This document shows, piece after piece, positions 1 to 8,843 of a stretch of 64,000 nucleotides of DNA (its first letter is position 1; the number at the start of each line of letters is the position of its first letter). The stretch comes from Advenella sp. FME57 (GTDB taxonomy: Bacteria; Pseudomonadota; Gammaproteobacteria; Burkholderiales; Burkholderiaceae_B), in NCBI RefSeq assembly GCF_014897675.1, contig NZ_JABUXU010000006.1, positions 124,001-188,000 of the forward strand, read 5' to 3'. The notes under the pieces were generated by a model. It searched no databases, was not told the origin of the DNA, and saw only the letters and a list, made by a program, of their open reading frames with translations. A program made the position numbers and the translations under genes.

Positions 1-582
1 CACATTGCTCGACAGCACCGGTGCGATATAGGTGAAGTCAAGGACGACCTTGTTGTCGGCGCTGCGTTCGGTAATCCAGGCCAGCGGCATGCCGATCCAC
101 TCGTCGCCGAAATCGGACTCAAGCATCAATCGAAAACGCAACCGTCCGACCTGGACCACCGCCGTTCCCAGCGACACTTCACAGGTATCGACAACTTCGT
201 CTTCTATGACGCTATAGCGCGCCAGGGAATCAGGCGTCTCTTCGAACACAACATCTTCAGCGCCTTCGCGTACTCGCGGTATCGCCAGGTACACCCGTTT
301 GTCCAGGGTGCCGGCAGGCACCTCAAGGGCAAATGGCGCAGATTCGGCGTCAAAGCTAAATGGCGTGCCATCGGGAAACAGGCCGGTGGCCTTTTTCAGC
401 GCAATCTTGCCCAGCGCCAGGGCATCAATGTCAATATCCAGGTCCTGAAACCCCCAGAACACACTTGTGATACTTTCAATGCGTACCCGCAGGTTGTGTT
501 CCAGAAATCGTTCGAACTGCTGAAAATGATGAGGGCGAAGAAACATCCCCTCCGACCAGACTACTTTATCTTTTATGCTCAT
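1..582 (-). CDS. tssK: T6SS baseplate protein TssK (3' part outside the window)
   Basis: The first 194 codons are visible and the frame is open to the window edge. The protein begins MSIKDKVVWSEGMFLRPHHF, and the segment EGMFLRPHHFQQ near residues 12-23 is the N-terminal signature of TssK (ImpJ/VasE). TssK is the cytoplasmic baseplate subunit that links the T6SS tail to the TssJLM membrane complex. The start is the ATG whose complement lies at 580-582, about 20 bases after the tssJ stop, so tssJ and tssK form one minus-strand transcription unit. tssL and tssM are likely to follow outside the window. The C-terminal shoulder and head domains cannot be judged from what is visible. Confidence 0.93.
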   Translation of the reverse strand, partial: MSIKDKVVWSEGMFLRPHHFQQFERFLEHNLRVRIESITSVFWGFQDLDIDIDALALGKIALKKATGLFPDGTPFSFDAESAPFALEVPAGTLDKRVYLAIPRVREGAEDVVFEETPDSLARYSVIEDEVVDTCEVSLGTAVVQVGRLRFRLMLESDFGDEWIGMPLAWITERSADNKVVLDFTYIAPVLSSNV

Positions 583-602
583 AAAACAATCTGCAATTTA
601 AT

Positions 603-1106
603 TTATTTTGGTTCTGTTTTGTTGACGTTGACAGCGGCTCTCTGCACATCGATGCGAATACGTTTTTCGTCAGGAGAGAACTGCCAGAATTTGTAGAAAT
701 TGGTCGTCTCGGCTTCGGGCAGATCTACTACCAGGCGCCACTGACTGTTGTTCAGATCACGGTACGAGGCAACAATGCCCAGCGCCTTGGCCTGGGTGCT
801 TCCCGATGCCTTGATTTCCTCAGTACTGCCTGGCTTGATGATACGGGAATTGACTTCAAGCATCTGATCGCCAAGTACTGCGCGCGGGTCCTTCATAAGG
901 GCAAAATAGTCTGCCGTGTCAAAGGCATTGGTGGACTTCAGTTCATAGACAGTGACCTTGACCGGAGAAGGTTTGCCCGAAGCGTTAGGGTTTACCTGAC
1001 TGTCCGCCTTTAACTCTATGATATAAGGGACTGCCATTTTAGATTCGGTAGATGCGCATCCGGCCAGCACACCGGCAGCAATCAGGCCGACCGTTCCCAG
1101 CTTCAT
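603..1106 (-). CDS. tssJ: T6SS outer-membrane lipoprotein TssJ
   Basis: TssJ (VasD/SciN) is the outer-membrane lipoprotein that contacts the TssM periplasmic domain in the T6SS trans-envelope complex. With the start at 1106 the protein has 167 residues. It opens with a short lysine n-region, a hydrophobic stretch and the lipobox LAGC near residue 16, as expected for a lipidated protein. The rest is a beta-rich domain containing VKVTVYELKS and DYFALMKDP, typical of the family, and ends RIRIDVQRAAVNV. In-frame starts also exist at 1130 and 1145, but 1106 gives the most normal signal peptide. The gene directly precedes tssK and is divergent from the tssQ-like gene. Confidence 0.9.
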   Translation of the reverse strand: MKLGTVGLIAAGVLAGCASTESKMAVPYIIELKADSQVNPNASGKPSPVKVTVYELKSTNAFDTADYFALMKDPRAVLGDQMLEVNSRIIKPGSTEEIKASGSTQAKALGIVASYRDLNNSQWRLVVDLPEAETTNFYKFWQFSPDEKRIRIDVQRAAVNVNKTEPK

Positions 1107-1619
1107 GATCTTGTTATAAATAAATGTCATTTGCCATGTCCTCATTCAAATAGCGTGCCAGTGTCTGACCATTACCGCGTAACAAATACAATAGCCGCAA
1201 TAGCCGCCGTACAGACGCATCGGCAAGGGCGTTTGCACCCGCCAGGTCCTGTCTGCCAGCGCGCCTGCACACCCGGCAAATTCGTCAGTTTCAATTGTGT
1301 TTGTGACAGACCAAAACATCAAGCACAAAAACCTATACTCTTACTGAAATTAACTAAGGTGTAGTTAAATTAAACAGTATTTTTCCAAAGTTACCTATCT
1401 GTTACATAATTTACGTTTCTTAAGCACGACGCTGCCGATTTAACATGTTATTGTCATCTACAGGTATTAATATATTTAGTACGCAGTCCTGTTGCCGTAA
1501 ACACTCCAATGAAGGACACTTCCTTCGCAGAAATGGCAGTACAGTGACTGATCTGCATTTGTGATTGCATTTGTCATCCGCCGTAATAAAACGGTATATT
1601 TCATTTGCATTAACAGGCT
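1107..1619. promoter_or_regulatory. Divergent intergenic region between tssJ and the tssQ-like gene
   Basis: About 500 bases separate the divergent T6SS transcription units and hold no convincing gene. The stretch from about 1340 to 1470 is clearly more AT-rich than the flanking coding DNA and should contain the promoters for tssJ-tssK (leftward) and tssQ-fha (rightward). I could not assign a -35/-10 pair with confidence. Short open frames here lack ribosome-binding sites and family features. Confidence 0.5.
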
Positions 1620-2144
1620 ATGTCAAACAGCATTATTAAATATTTCTATTACACAAACATGTCTCAATTCAAAAAAATGAACGCTTCACGTGTATTTCTG
1701 CTGCCCGGTGTACTTGCTGCTGGTGTCCTGATGTCGGCATGCTCCCTGTGGAGCAGCTCCGGTCCAACTGCGCTGTCCTCGTCCGAAGAAGTACAGATTC
1801 GGCCGATACGCGAAAGTTTTATGGCAGGACAATACGAGGCGGTCATTACGCAAGTGACGAACACCCCGACACTGAACACCGGCTCGGTCCCGCTGCACAC
1901 GACTGCACTCAAGTACAAGGCATTCAGTGAGTGCCTGACTGAAGCCAAGCGCAGTTGTGCCAGCACTTTTGAACAAATTTTGACACTGGATCCCAATTTC
2001 GCATTGCTTCCCGCCGAAAAATCGCATCCCTCCTGGGGACCGGTTTTTGAGCGAATACAGGAACAGCATCAGCCCGGCAAAACAGCAAGCCCGGGCACAC
2101 AGGCCAGCGGCAGCATTACGCCCATCCGTCCTCTGACAAAGTAG
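1620..2144 (+). CDS. TssQ-like T6SS-associated lipoprotein
   Basis: This is a predicted lipoprotein of up to 174 residues. A hydrophobic stretch (VFLLPGVLAAGVLMSAC) ends at a lipobox cysteine that is residue 41 counted from the start at 1620. Starts at 1659 or 1677 would give a more usual signal length, but none of the three has a strong ribosome-binding site. The mature part resembles a short TPR-like region (SFMAGQYEAVITQVTNTP, then ALKYKAFSECLTEAKRSCASTFEQILTLDPNF) with two conserved-looking cysteines. Position just upstream of the FHA gene in a T6SS cluster fits the TssQ family of T6SS-associated lipoproteins. The tail is rich in Pro, Gly, Ser and Thr. The molecular role of the family is poorly known. 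Confidence 0.7.
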   Translation: MSNSIIKYFYYTNMSQFKKMNASRVFLLPGVLAAGVLMSACSLWSSSGPTALSSSEEVQIRPIRESFMAGQYEAVITQVTNTPTLNTGSVPLHTTALKYKAFSECLTEAKRSCASTFEQILTLDPNFALLPAEKSHPSWGPVFERIQEQHQPGKTASPGTQASGSITPIRPLTK

Positions 2145-2202
2145 GCTGGCGCGGCACGACGGGGACGCCACAACCGTCTCCGGTCAAGGAGCAGAACTTA
2201 TC

Positions 2203-3279
2203 ATGAAACTGACCGTACAACATCTGCACAACGCCACCACGTTTATATGTCAGCTGCAGCCGCCCGGCGGCACGATTGGCCGTGGCCAACAGAATGATCT
2301 TAATCTGCCCGATCCATCGGGCGAGCTGAGCACCCTGCAGGCGATTGTCCGCATGCAAGAGGGCGGCGCCACGGGCACTGTGCTCAATATGAGCAGCATG
2401 AGCCGCGTTGCTGTCAACGACACACCACTCGGACTGTCCCAGGAAGCTAACGTAAGCAACGGCGATCGGATTACCGTGGGCGATTATCTGATTGTCGTTG
2501 ACGGACCACCAGCAACCTCCAGACCCGCTGCCGTTGACGACACGGGCCTGAGCGCGACCCCATACGATACTGCAGCGTTTGTCGGCACGGCAGCTGCGGG
2601 CGCGACGACAACTGCCCGCGCCTTCCCGGATTCGACGACTGCAACTGCCGGCGGTGACGAGCACCTGCCCACCTGGCATCCGGCCTATCAGGCTCCTGCC
2701 GAACATACCGCTGACGCAGCGCAGCCGGATTCCTATCCTGAAGAACACCCCCTTGGCACGCCCATTAACAGGATGCCGCCCCCAGCTCCCGTGCCCAACA
2801 CCACAGTCGCGCCCCTGGGAGACAACACGACACGATCGCGTGCGTCGCCGGAAAATGCACCTGCAGCGTCGCCTGCCGATACGGGCAACAGTCCTGCAGC
2901 AGCGCCTGTGCCGGAAGAAAACCCCGACGATATTTTCAAGGATCTGCTCAGCGGTCCCGGCGTGCTGCCCGTTGGCGGCAATGCTACCGATGAACGACAT
3001 CCATTTGACATGGAATCGGCCACCAATCGCAATCATCATAATCCCGTAGAACTGCTCAAGCCGGAAGGCATGCATCATCCATCGATCGATGGCGACCCAC
3101 TGGATGCATTGCCTAGCGATGGTGCGGACAAAGATCGCCACACCATATTCAGCGACGACAGCCCGACGACACTGAACAAAGATACCGCCCTGGACAGCCA
3201 CAAGCAGGACAATATTCTTGAGACGCTGCAACGCGCGGCGCATTCGGGATACAAAGACAAAGACTCTGGCAAAAAATAA
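2203..3279 (+). CDS. T6SS-associated FHA-domain protein (TagH/Fha type)
   Basis: The 358-residue protein begins with a forkhead-associated domain at residues 1-105. The phosphothreonine-binding loop region shows GGTIGRGQQNDLNLPD, and the later strands include SRVAVNDTPLGL and GDRITVGDYLIVV. The rest (about 110-358) is a long, low-complexity, Pro/Ala/Asp-rich tail without a recognisable second domain. FHA proteins in T6SS loci bind phosphothreonine on partners and take part in threonine-phosphorylation control of assembly. No PpkA or PppA gene is visible in this window. The gene follows the tssQ-like lipoprotein by 58 bases and is probably co-transcribed with it. It converges on tssH. Confidence 0.85.
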   Translation: MKLTVQHLHNATTFICQLQPPGGTIGRGQQNDLNLPDPSGELSTLQAIVRMQEGGATGTVLNMSSMSRVAVNDTPLGLSQEANVSNGDRITVGDYLIVVDGPPATSRPAAVDDTGLSATPYDTAAFVGTAAAGATTTARAFPDSTTATAGGDEHLPTWHPAYQAPAEHTADAAQPDSYPEEHPLGTPINRMPPPAPVPNTTVAPLGDNTTRSRASPENAPAASPADTGNSPAAAPVPEENPDDIFKDLLSGPGVLPVGGNATDERHPFDMESATNRNHHNPVELLKPEGMHHPSIDGDPLDALPSDGADKDRHTIFSDDSPTTLNKDTALDSHKQDNILETLQRAAHSGYKDKDSGKK

Positions 3280-3341
3280 AGCGCCTGGCAAGGCAGACTA
3301 TCGGCAGAGGCGCAACCGTCCTGAATCCAATCCTCTGAAAA

Positions 3342-3371
3342 AAATGCCCGCTGACAAATTAGCGGGCATTT
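3342..3371. terminator. Bidirectional terminator between fha and tssH
   Basis: An 11-bp perfect inverted repeat (3342-3352, AAATGCCCGCT; 3361-3371, AGCGGGCATTT) encloses an 8-base loop. It has A residues on the left and T residues on the right, so it could act in both directions. It sits between the convergent fha (ends 3279) and tssH (ends 3402) genes. Confidence 0.85.
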
Positions 3372-3401
3372 CTTCAATCTTCATTGCAACGCGATTGGCT
3401 T

Positions 3402-6029
3402 TCAGCTGTATTGATATACAAACTCGCCGTCCTGCGCATCCAGGGACAACCGGGCGAGACTGCGGCCTTCGATCGTGCTCATAAGAATTTCCTGACTCAC
3501 ATTAGGCAATACCGTATTGGTCAGAATCGCATCCACCATCCGCCCGCCGGACTCCACTTCGGTACAGCGTCCGACGATCTGCGAGACAGCAGCGTCGGTT
3601 ACGTCAAAATCAATATTGTGATTTTGCTGCAGACGCACCTTGATGCGGCCCAGTTGCAGGCGCACGATACTGCCCAGCATCTCATCGGACAGCGGCAAAT
3701 AAGGCACCACCACCAGTCGACCCAGTAGCGCAGCAGGAAACACACCCAGCAAGGGCTCGCGCAAGGCGCCGGTCAGTCCTTCGGCATCGGGCATCAAATC
3801 AGGATCCTTGCACAGATCCACGATGCGATCCGTACCTACATTGGAGGTAAGAATAATCACGGTATTTTTAAAGTCGATATAGCGGCCTTCACCGTCTTCC
3901 ATCCAGCCTTTGTCGAATACCTGAAAGAAAATCTCATGCACATCGGCGTGCGCCTTCTCGACTTCATCGAGCAGAACCACGCTGTAGGGGCGTCGCCGCA
4001 CGGCTTCAGTCAACACGCCACCTTCGCCATAACCAACATATCCGGGCGGCGCTCCCTTGAGTGTGGAAACGGTATGCGCTTCCTGGAACTCGCTCATATT
4101 AATGGAGATCAGATTCTGCTCGCCGCCATAAAGCGTCTCAGCCAGCGCCAGTGCCGTCTCGGTCTTGCCCACGCCACTGGGGCCGCAAAGCAGGAAAACA
4201 CCTACCGGTTTATTCGGATCAGTAAGGCGGGCACGAGACGTCTGGATACGGCGAGTGATGGCATCGAGCCCATCTCGCTGGCCGATCACGCGCTTTTCCA
4301 GCGAATCGGACAACTGCAATACCGAACTGGCCTCGTCCTTGACCATACGACCAACAGGAATACCCGTCCAGTCTGCCACGACAGCGGCAACCGCGTTGGC
4401 GTCCACCGAAGGAAAAATCAGCGGCGCTTCACCCTGCTGGGCTTCCAGTTGCTCCTGCACTTGCCGCAGCGCGGTCAGCGTCTCGTTACGCAGTTGCTCG
4501 CTGGTGTCTTCATCACGCAATACCTGACGCAACTCAAACAACCTGGCTGCCAGTTCCTGTTCGGTACGCCAGTTTTCTTCCAACTGGCCCAGCTTGTCAC
4601 GTGCCGCCACCAGGTCGCTGTCAATGTTGGCGATGCGTGCCTCGCTGCCAACGCCCACCTGCAATTCCCGCTGCGCAATATCGCGCTCGATCTGCAGATG
4701 TTCTATGCGCCGCCGGCAATCCTCTACCGCCGGCGGCTGGGCGTGCTGGCTGACCGCTACGCGGGCGCAGGCCGTATCCAGTAGCGCAACAGCCTTGTCC
4801 GGAAGCTGGCGTGCCGGGATATAACGGTGAGACAGTCGCACGGCTGCATCAATCGCTTCGTCCAGAAGCAGTACCTGATGATGCGACTCCAGCCTGCCAG
4901 CCAGGCCGCGCAACATAATTAGCGCCTTGGCTTCGGCCGGTTCATGCACCTGCACCACCTGAAAGCGGCGCGTAAGGGCAGGGTCTTTTTCGATGTACTT
5001 CTTATATTCCGCCCAGGTCGTGGCGCCGATCGTGCGCAACTGACCGCGCGCCAGCGCGGGCTTGAGCAGGTTGGCCGCGTCCCCTGTACCGGCCGCCCCA
5101 CCTGCGCCAATCAAGGTATGGATTTCATCTATAAACAGCACAATCGGCTTTTCACTGGCCTGCACCTCGTCAATAACCTGGCGCAGTCGCGATTCAAATT
5201 CTCCTTTCATGCTCGCGCCGGCAGACAACAGCCCGATATCCAGCAGATACAGCGACACCTCGCGCAGCGACGGCGGAACATCGCCGCTGGCCAGCCGCAG
5301 CGCCAATCCTTCAACTACGGCTGTTTTGCCGACGCCGGCCTCGCCGGTGAGCAACGGATTGTTCTGGCGACGGCGCATCAGGATATCGACAATCTGCCGA
5401 ATTTCTTCATCGCGACCGGATACCGGATCAATTTCATTGTTGCGCGCCCGGGCGGTCATGTCTACCGCATACTGTGCCAACGCAGACTTGCCGCTAGCCC
5501 CGGCAGCAGGCGCTGTTGCGCCACTCTCTGACAAAGCCGCGCTGTCCTGCTGTTCAACAGAGTCCCTGACAATGGCAGGCAGATTATCGGCCAGCACATC
5601 CGGTGTAATTTTCTTGAATTCAGATGAAATACCGTAAAGCACATTGCGCAGCGAATGAGTCTTGAGAATGCCCAGAACCAGATGCGCACTGCGGATACGC
5701 GCTTCGCCATACTTGAGCGAACCGTATACCCAGGCGCGTTCGGTTGCGTTATCCAGATGCTCTGACAGATCGGAAACCGACGAGGCGCCCCGCGGCAACT
5801 CGTCCAGGGTGGCGACAATGCCGCGCTCCAGCTGATCGGGATTAAGTTCGAAATAACGGATGATTTTCTGCAGATCGCTGTCATGCTCGTGCATGATCTG
5901 ATGAAGCCAGTGCACCAGTTCCACATGCGGGTTCCCGCGGAGTTTACAAAATGCCGTGGCCCCTTCCAGGGCGCGGTACAGCAGGGTGTCGAGTTTTCCA
6001 AAGAGATCGCTGCGATTAATTTCAGACAT
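3402..6029 (-). CDS. tssH: T6SS AAA+ ATPase TssH (ClpV)
   Basis: TssH/ClpV is the hexameric ATPase that disassembles the contracted TssBC sheath so it can be reused. The 875-residue protein has the full family layout. There is an N-domain with two Clp-repeat halves (about 1-150), a first AAA+ module with Walker A GEAGVGKT at 229-236 and Walker B LFIDEIHTL near 298-305, and a charged middle coiled coil (about 420-525). A second AAA+ module has Walker A GPSGVGKT at 616-623 followed by the ClpB-type C-terminal domain. The length is normal for ClpV. The ATG at 6029 has only a weak ribosome-binding site but begins MSEINRSDLFGKLD, as expected. The gene is transcribed towards the fha gene and away from tssG, so it has its own promoter or reads from the methyltransferase gene upstream. 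Confidence 0.96.
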   Translation of the reverse strand: MSEINRSDLFGKLDTLLYRALEGATAFCKLRGNPHVELVHWLHQIMHEHDSDLQKIIRYFELNPDQLERGIVATLDELPRGASSVSDLSEHLDNATERAWVYGSLKYGEARIRSAHLVLGILKTHSLRNVLYGISSEFKKITPDVLADNLPAIVRDSVEQQDSAALSESGATAPAAGASGKSALAQYAVDMTARARNNEIDPVSGRDEEIRQIVDILMRRRQNNPLLTGEAGVGKTAVVEGLALRLASGDVPPSLREVSLYLLDIGLLSAGASMKGEFESRLRQVIDEVQASEKPIVLFIDEIHTLIGAGGAAGTGDAANLLKPALARGQLRTIGATTWAEYKKYIEKDPALTRRFQVVQVHEPAEAKALIMLRGLAGRLESHHQVLLLDEAIDAAVRLSHRYIPARQLPDKAVALLDTACARVAVSQHAQPPAVEDCRRRIEHLQIERDIAQRELQVGVGSEARIANIDSDLVAARDKLGQLEENWRTEQELAARLFELRQVLRDEDTSEQLRNETLTALRQVQEQLEAQQGEAPLIFPSVDANAVAAVVADWTGIPVGRMVKDEASSVLQLSDSLEKRVIGQRDGLDAITRRIQTSRARLTDPNKPVGVFLLCGPSGVGKTETALALAETLYGGEQNLISINMSEFQEAHTVSTLKGAPPGYVGYGEGGVLTEAVRRRPYSVVLLDEVEKAHADVHEIFFQVFDKGWMEDGEGRYIDFKNTVIILTSNVGTDRIVDLCKDPDLMPDAEGLTGALREPLLGVFPAALLGRLVVVPYLPLSDEMLGSIVRLQLGRIKVRLQQNHNIDFDVTDAAVSQIVGRCTEVESGGRMVDAILTNTVLPNVSQEILMSTIEGRSLARLSLDAQDGEFVYQYS

Positions 6030-6231
6030 AGTTGTTTGTTTTGCTTGCTGTCATTTGTGAATAGAAAAGCGTAGCCGAAAGATATGACCTGCCTGTGAAA
6101 ATGATGTCCTGTATGTTACGTGTATCCGCAAAGGTTTTCGAACTCTAAAGTTTTGCCAAATGTAAGCGCGCCGATCCGGCCATCACATGGAGCCTGCCGC
6201 AGCAAGAATTGGTATAGCCCGCCATCAGCCG

Positions 6232-6960
6232 TTACACTGACGCAGACACAATCAGCATCATGGGGCGCTCCAGCTCCTCTGCCAGTTGTGGCAACTGCCC
6301 AATCTGTTGGGCGGTGGGCGCAAACTCCTGAACCGCCTGAATGCGAAAGCCCGCAGCAATAAGGGCCTTCAATGTCGTGCCGATTGTCCTGTGATATTTC
6401 AGTACGCCGGTAGCAAACCAGTCCGTTCGGCGCTCCCCTTCCCGGGCGTATCCGCTGACCGGCCAGGTTTTGCGGCCCTGCTCATCACTGATCCAGTGGG
6501 GGTCGGTAGCGGCCATGAAGATCGGATGCTCAATCGAGAAGACCAGGTGCCCGCCTGGCTGCAGGCACTTATGGATCTCGTGCACAAGGCGATCAAAATC
6601 CTGCACATAGTGAAAAGTCAATGCACTGTAGGCAACATCGAAACTGGCCGGAGCAAGCACCAGGGTGTCCAGATCGGCGATCCGATATTCGATTGCTGCA
6701 TCTGCAGTGTCTGCCCTGGCGCGCTGAATCATGTTCCGTGACAGGTCCAGCCCCAGCACCGAGCGCGCACCCTGCTGGCGAAACCAACGTGCGGTCCAGC
6801 CGAAGCCGCAACCGAGATCGACGACCCGTTTTCCGGCCGGATCGGGCAGCAGGGTCCGGATCGCAGGCCATTCCGGCGCCCCCTTCAGGCCAAGGACCTG
6901 CCGGGGCAATTGAATATAGCCGGCGAAAAAATCAGGGTCATCGTAAATGTTTTGTGCCAT
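6232..6960 (-). CDS. Class I SAM-dependent methyltransferase
   Basis: The 242-residue protein has a Rossmann-type methyltransferase domain. Motif I is VVDLGCGFGWTARWF near residues 45-59, followed by the acidic motif II (SVLGLDLS) and motif IV ASFDVAYSALTFHY. Later segments (LQPGGHLVFSIEHPIF) match small-molecule methyltransferases of the Methyltransf_11 group. The substrate cannot be read from the sequence. It sits on the minus strand between tssH and the divergent tssG, a position not usually occupied by a T6SS component, so it may be a cargo or unrelated gene inserted in the locus. The ATG at 6960 is the first reasonable start and is followed by MAQNIYDDPDFFAGY. Confidence 0.85.
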   Translation of the reverse strand: MAQNIYDDPDFFAGYIQLPRQVLGLKGAPEWPAIRTLLPDPAGKRVVDLGCGFGWTARWFRQQGARSVLGLDLSRNMIQRARADTADAAIEYRIADLDTLVLAPASFDVAYSALTFHYVQDFDRLVHEIHKCLQPGGHLVFSIEHPIFMAATDPHWISDEQGRKTWPVSGYAREGERRTDWFATGVLKYHRTIGTTLKALIAAGFRIQAVQEFAPTAQQIGQLPQLAEELERPMMLIVSASV

Positions 6961-7423
6961 TTATCCCTCAATGCACTGGAACATGGCGCTTTTGCGCACT
7001 TGCCGGCATGCCGCCCACAGCGTTGCCGCCTGTTTAATCAGACACCTGGTCTGTTGCAATGGCGCGGCCCAAATCCAGCGACAGGGAACAACCAACGACA
7101 ATAGAACAAGTGCAATAGAACGATTGCGATAAAACAGTTGTATTAATACGTTCGTATTACAGCAGCGGCAACAGCGTGCAGCCATGGACGTGGCGCAATC
7201 GTTCGGCGTGCTCATCATGCCGGCGTACGCGGGGGCGGACGGCGTACCTATACCGGCGCTGCAGTACCGGCGCTGCAGATATGGCTTTGTTTTCCGTATC
7301 TGATATTATCTGGATTGCAATTTGTCACCTTACACAATATTAAGCTTTCAGGTACACTGGCTGCAACCGCCATGTCATTTCACCAAGATATCTTATACAC
7401 CTTTTGACAGGTACCACAACCGC
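6961..7423. other. Intergenic region upstream of tssG, no gene seen
   Basis: Some 460 bases separate the divergent methyltransferase and tssG genes. Short open frames are present on both strands but none has a family signature or a good ribosome-binding site. A perfect 14-bp tandem duplication lies at 7251-7278. There is no trace of tssF, which normally precedes tssG. Confidence 0.5.
7251..7278. repeat. Two tandem copies of a 14-bp sequence
   Basis: TACCGGCGCTGCAG occurs twice head to tail (7251-7264 and 7265-7278) with no mismatch. It lies about 150 bases upstream of the tssG start. Each unit contains CTGCAG; no regulator can be named. Confidence 0.8.
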
Positions 7424-8458
7424 ATGGATACACCTTCGGATCCTGTGACCCCGACCAATACGCTGCCGCCGGACTTCTGGCAGAAGCTTGAAGCGGACCC
7501 CTATCGTTTCGGTCTGTATCATGTGCTGCGCTGGCTGGACGCACGCAGCGGCACACGCAAGCCGCTGGGCCGCGATTCGCTGCCCTCACGCGAACCGGTA
7601 CGACTACGCCAGGAACCATCCATGGCGTTTGCGCCATCGACCATTTGTGATGTCGATCGTGATAAAGACGGCCCGCCCGTTGTCTCCATTCTGAGTTATG
7701 GCCTGTTCGGCCCCAACGGTCCGCTGCCCTTGCATCTGACCGAGTACGTGCGCGAGCGAATCGTGCACCACCGGGACCATACCCTCTCGGCCTTTGCCGA
7801 TATTTTTCACCATCGCCTGATTGCGCTTTTTTACCGGGCCTGGGCAGACGCGCAAAGCACGGTCAGCCTGGATCGTCCCGAAGAAAATTTCAGTCGTCAT
7901 GTTGCCAGCCTGATCAATCAGGGACAAAAATCGCTGAAACAGCGTGATTCCATCATGGATCACGCCAAGTATTTTTTTGCCGGCCACCTGGTGCGCCAGA
8001 CGCGCAATCCGGAAGGTATTATCCAGATACTGAAAACCTTCTTCAACATCAACGTCAGTTTAAAGGAGTTCGTGCCGCAATGGATCGAACTGCATCCATC
8101 GCAGCAACTGGGCCTCAATGGCAGCATGGGGCTGGGTCAGGATACGATTCTGGGCAGCTCCGTGCGCGATGCACAGCATAAATTCCGCCTGTTGCTGGGC
8201 CCGCTTACCCGGTCCGAATTTGATCAATTCATGCCGGGCACAAGCAAGGCAAAACAGCTGACACACTGGCTGCGGCATTATGTGGGAATCGAACTGAACT
8301 GGGATGTCGAGGTCGTGCTCAAAAAAGAAGACATCAAGGGCATTCGTCTGGGCGAAGCCTCGCCGCTGGGACTGGGCACCTGGATGGGATTGCGCCCCAA
8401 CAGCGCCGGCGACGCGCATGATGTCGTTATTGACTACGAATTGCGCGAAAAGCTGTAG
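7424..8458 (+). CDS. tssG: T6SS baseplate subunit TssG
   Basis: TssG (VasB/ImpH) forms the T6SS baseplate wedge together with TssE, TssF and TssK. From the ATG at 7424 the protein has 344 residues, the usual family length. It shows the expected N-terminal FWQKLEADPYRFGLYHVLRWLDAR, then VRLRQEPSMAFAP, SYGLFGPNGPLPLHLTEYVRER and FHHRLIALFYRAWA, all conserved blocks of the family. The open frame extends upstream to 7322, but that extension is not TssG-like and 7424 is preferred. In most T6SS loci tssG directly follows and overlaps tssF. Here nothing T6SS-like lies in the 460 bases upstream and the nearest gene is a divergent methyltransferase. Confidence 0.93.
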   Translation: MDTPSDPVTPTNTLPPDFWQKLEADPYRFGLYHVLRWLDARSGTRKPLGRDSLPSREPVRLRQEPSMAFAPSTICDVDRDKDGPPVVSILSYGLFGPNGPLPLHLTEYVRERIVHHRDHTLSAFADIFHHRLIALFYRAWADAQSTVSLDRPEENFSRHVASLINQGQKSLKQRDSIMDHAKYFFAGHLVRQTRNPEGIIQILKTFFNINVSLKEFVPQWIELHPSQQLGLNGSMGLGQDTILGSSVRDAQHKFRLLLGPLTRSEFDQFMPGTSKAKQLTHWLRHYVGIELNWDVEVVLKKEDIKGIRLGEASPLGLGTWMGLRPNSAGDAHDVVIDYELREKL

Positions 8459-8843
8459 AGGCCTGATTGATTGACTCCCTGCGCAACCGCGCCGACCATG
8501 GGCCACCGGCGTGGTTGCTGTGCATAGCGCCGGAACGCGCAGCCTGAAAACCCATGGATCTACGGGTCCCGGAAAGGAACTTCGGATTAGCGAGCTTATC
8601 GACCTGCTGCAAGCGCGCTACCGGACAAATGGACTCCCGGGTGAGCGGATTACTGAACAACCTGGCAATTGATCAACTGAGCAGTCCTGGGGTTAACCCA
8701 GTTAAAATACAGAAAAACAAAAAATAATATCCATATCAAATCAAAAAGTTAACCGGAATTTATAAGAGTTAACCCTTATATTCATCTGTTTTACTTTTCC
8801 GTAAAATCCATCACTTTCAACAGACAGACAAAGGGAACGAGGA
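8459..8843. promoter_or_regulatory. Upstream region of putP with three GTTAAC sites
   Basis: These 385 bases contain no supported gene. The last 150 are very AT-rich and carry the hexamer GTTAAC three times (8692-8697, 8748-8753 and 8768-8773). The two closest copies are 20 bases apart, about two helical turns, as in a dimer-binding operator. Ribosome-binding purines (AAGGGAACGAGG) precede the putP ATG at 8844. The regulator is unknown. Confidence 0.45.

Noticed and set aside
2116-3291. 391-codon frame opposite the FHA gene
   Set aside because: It is antisense to a gene with a clear FHA domain and has an Arg-rich, domain-free translation.
6961-7218. Possible 85-residue protein upstream of the methyltransferase
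   Set aside because: It is Cys/Arg-rich with no matching family and lies in the region expected to hold divergent promoters.
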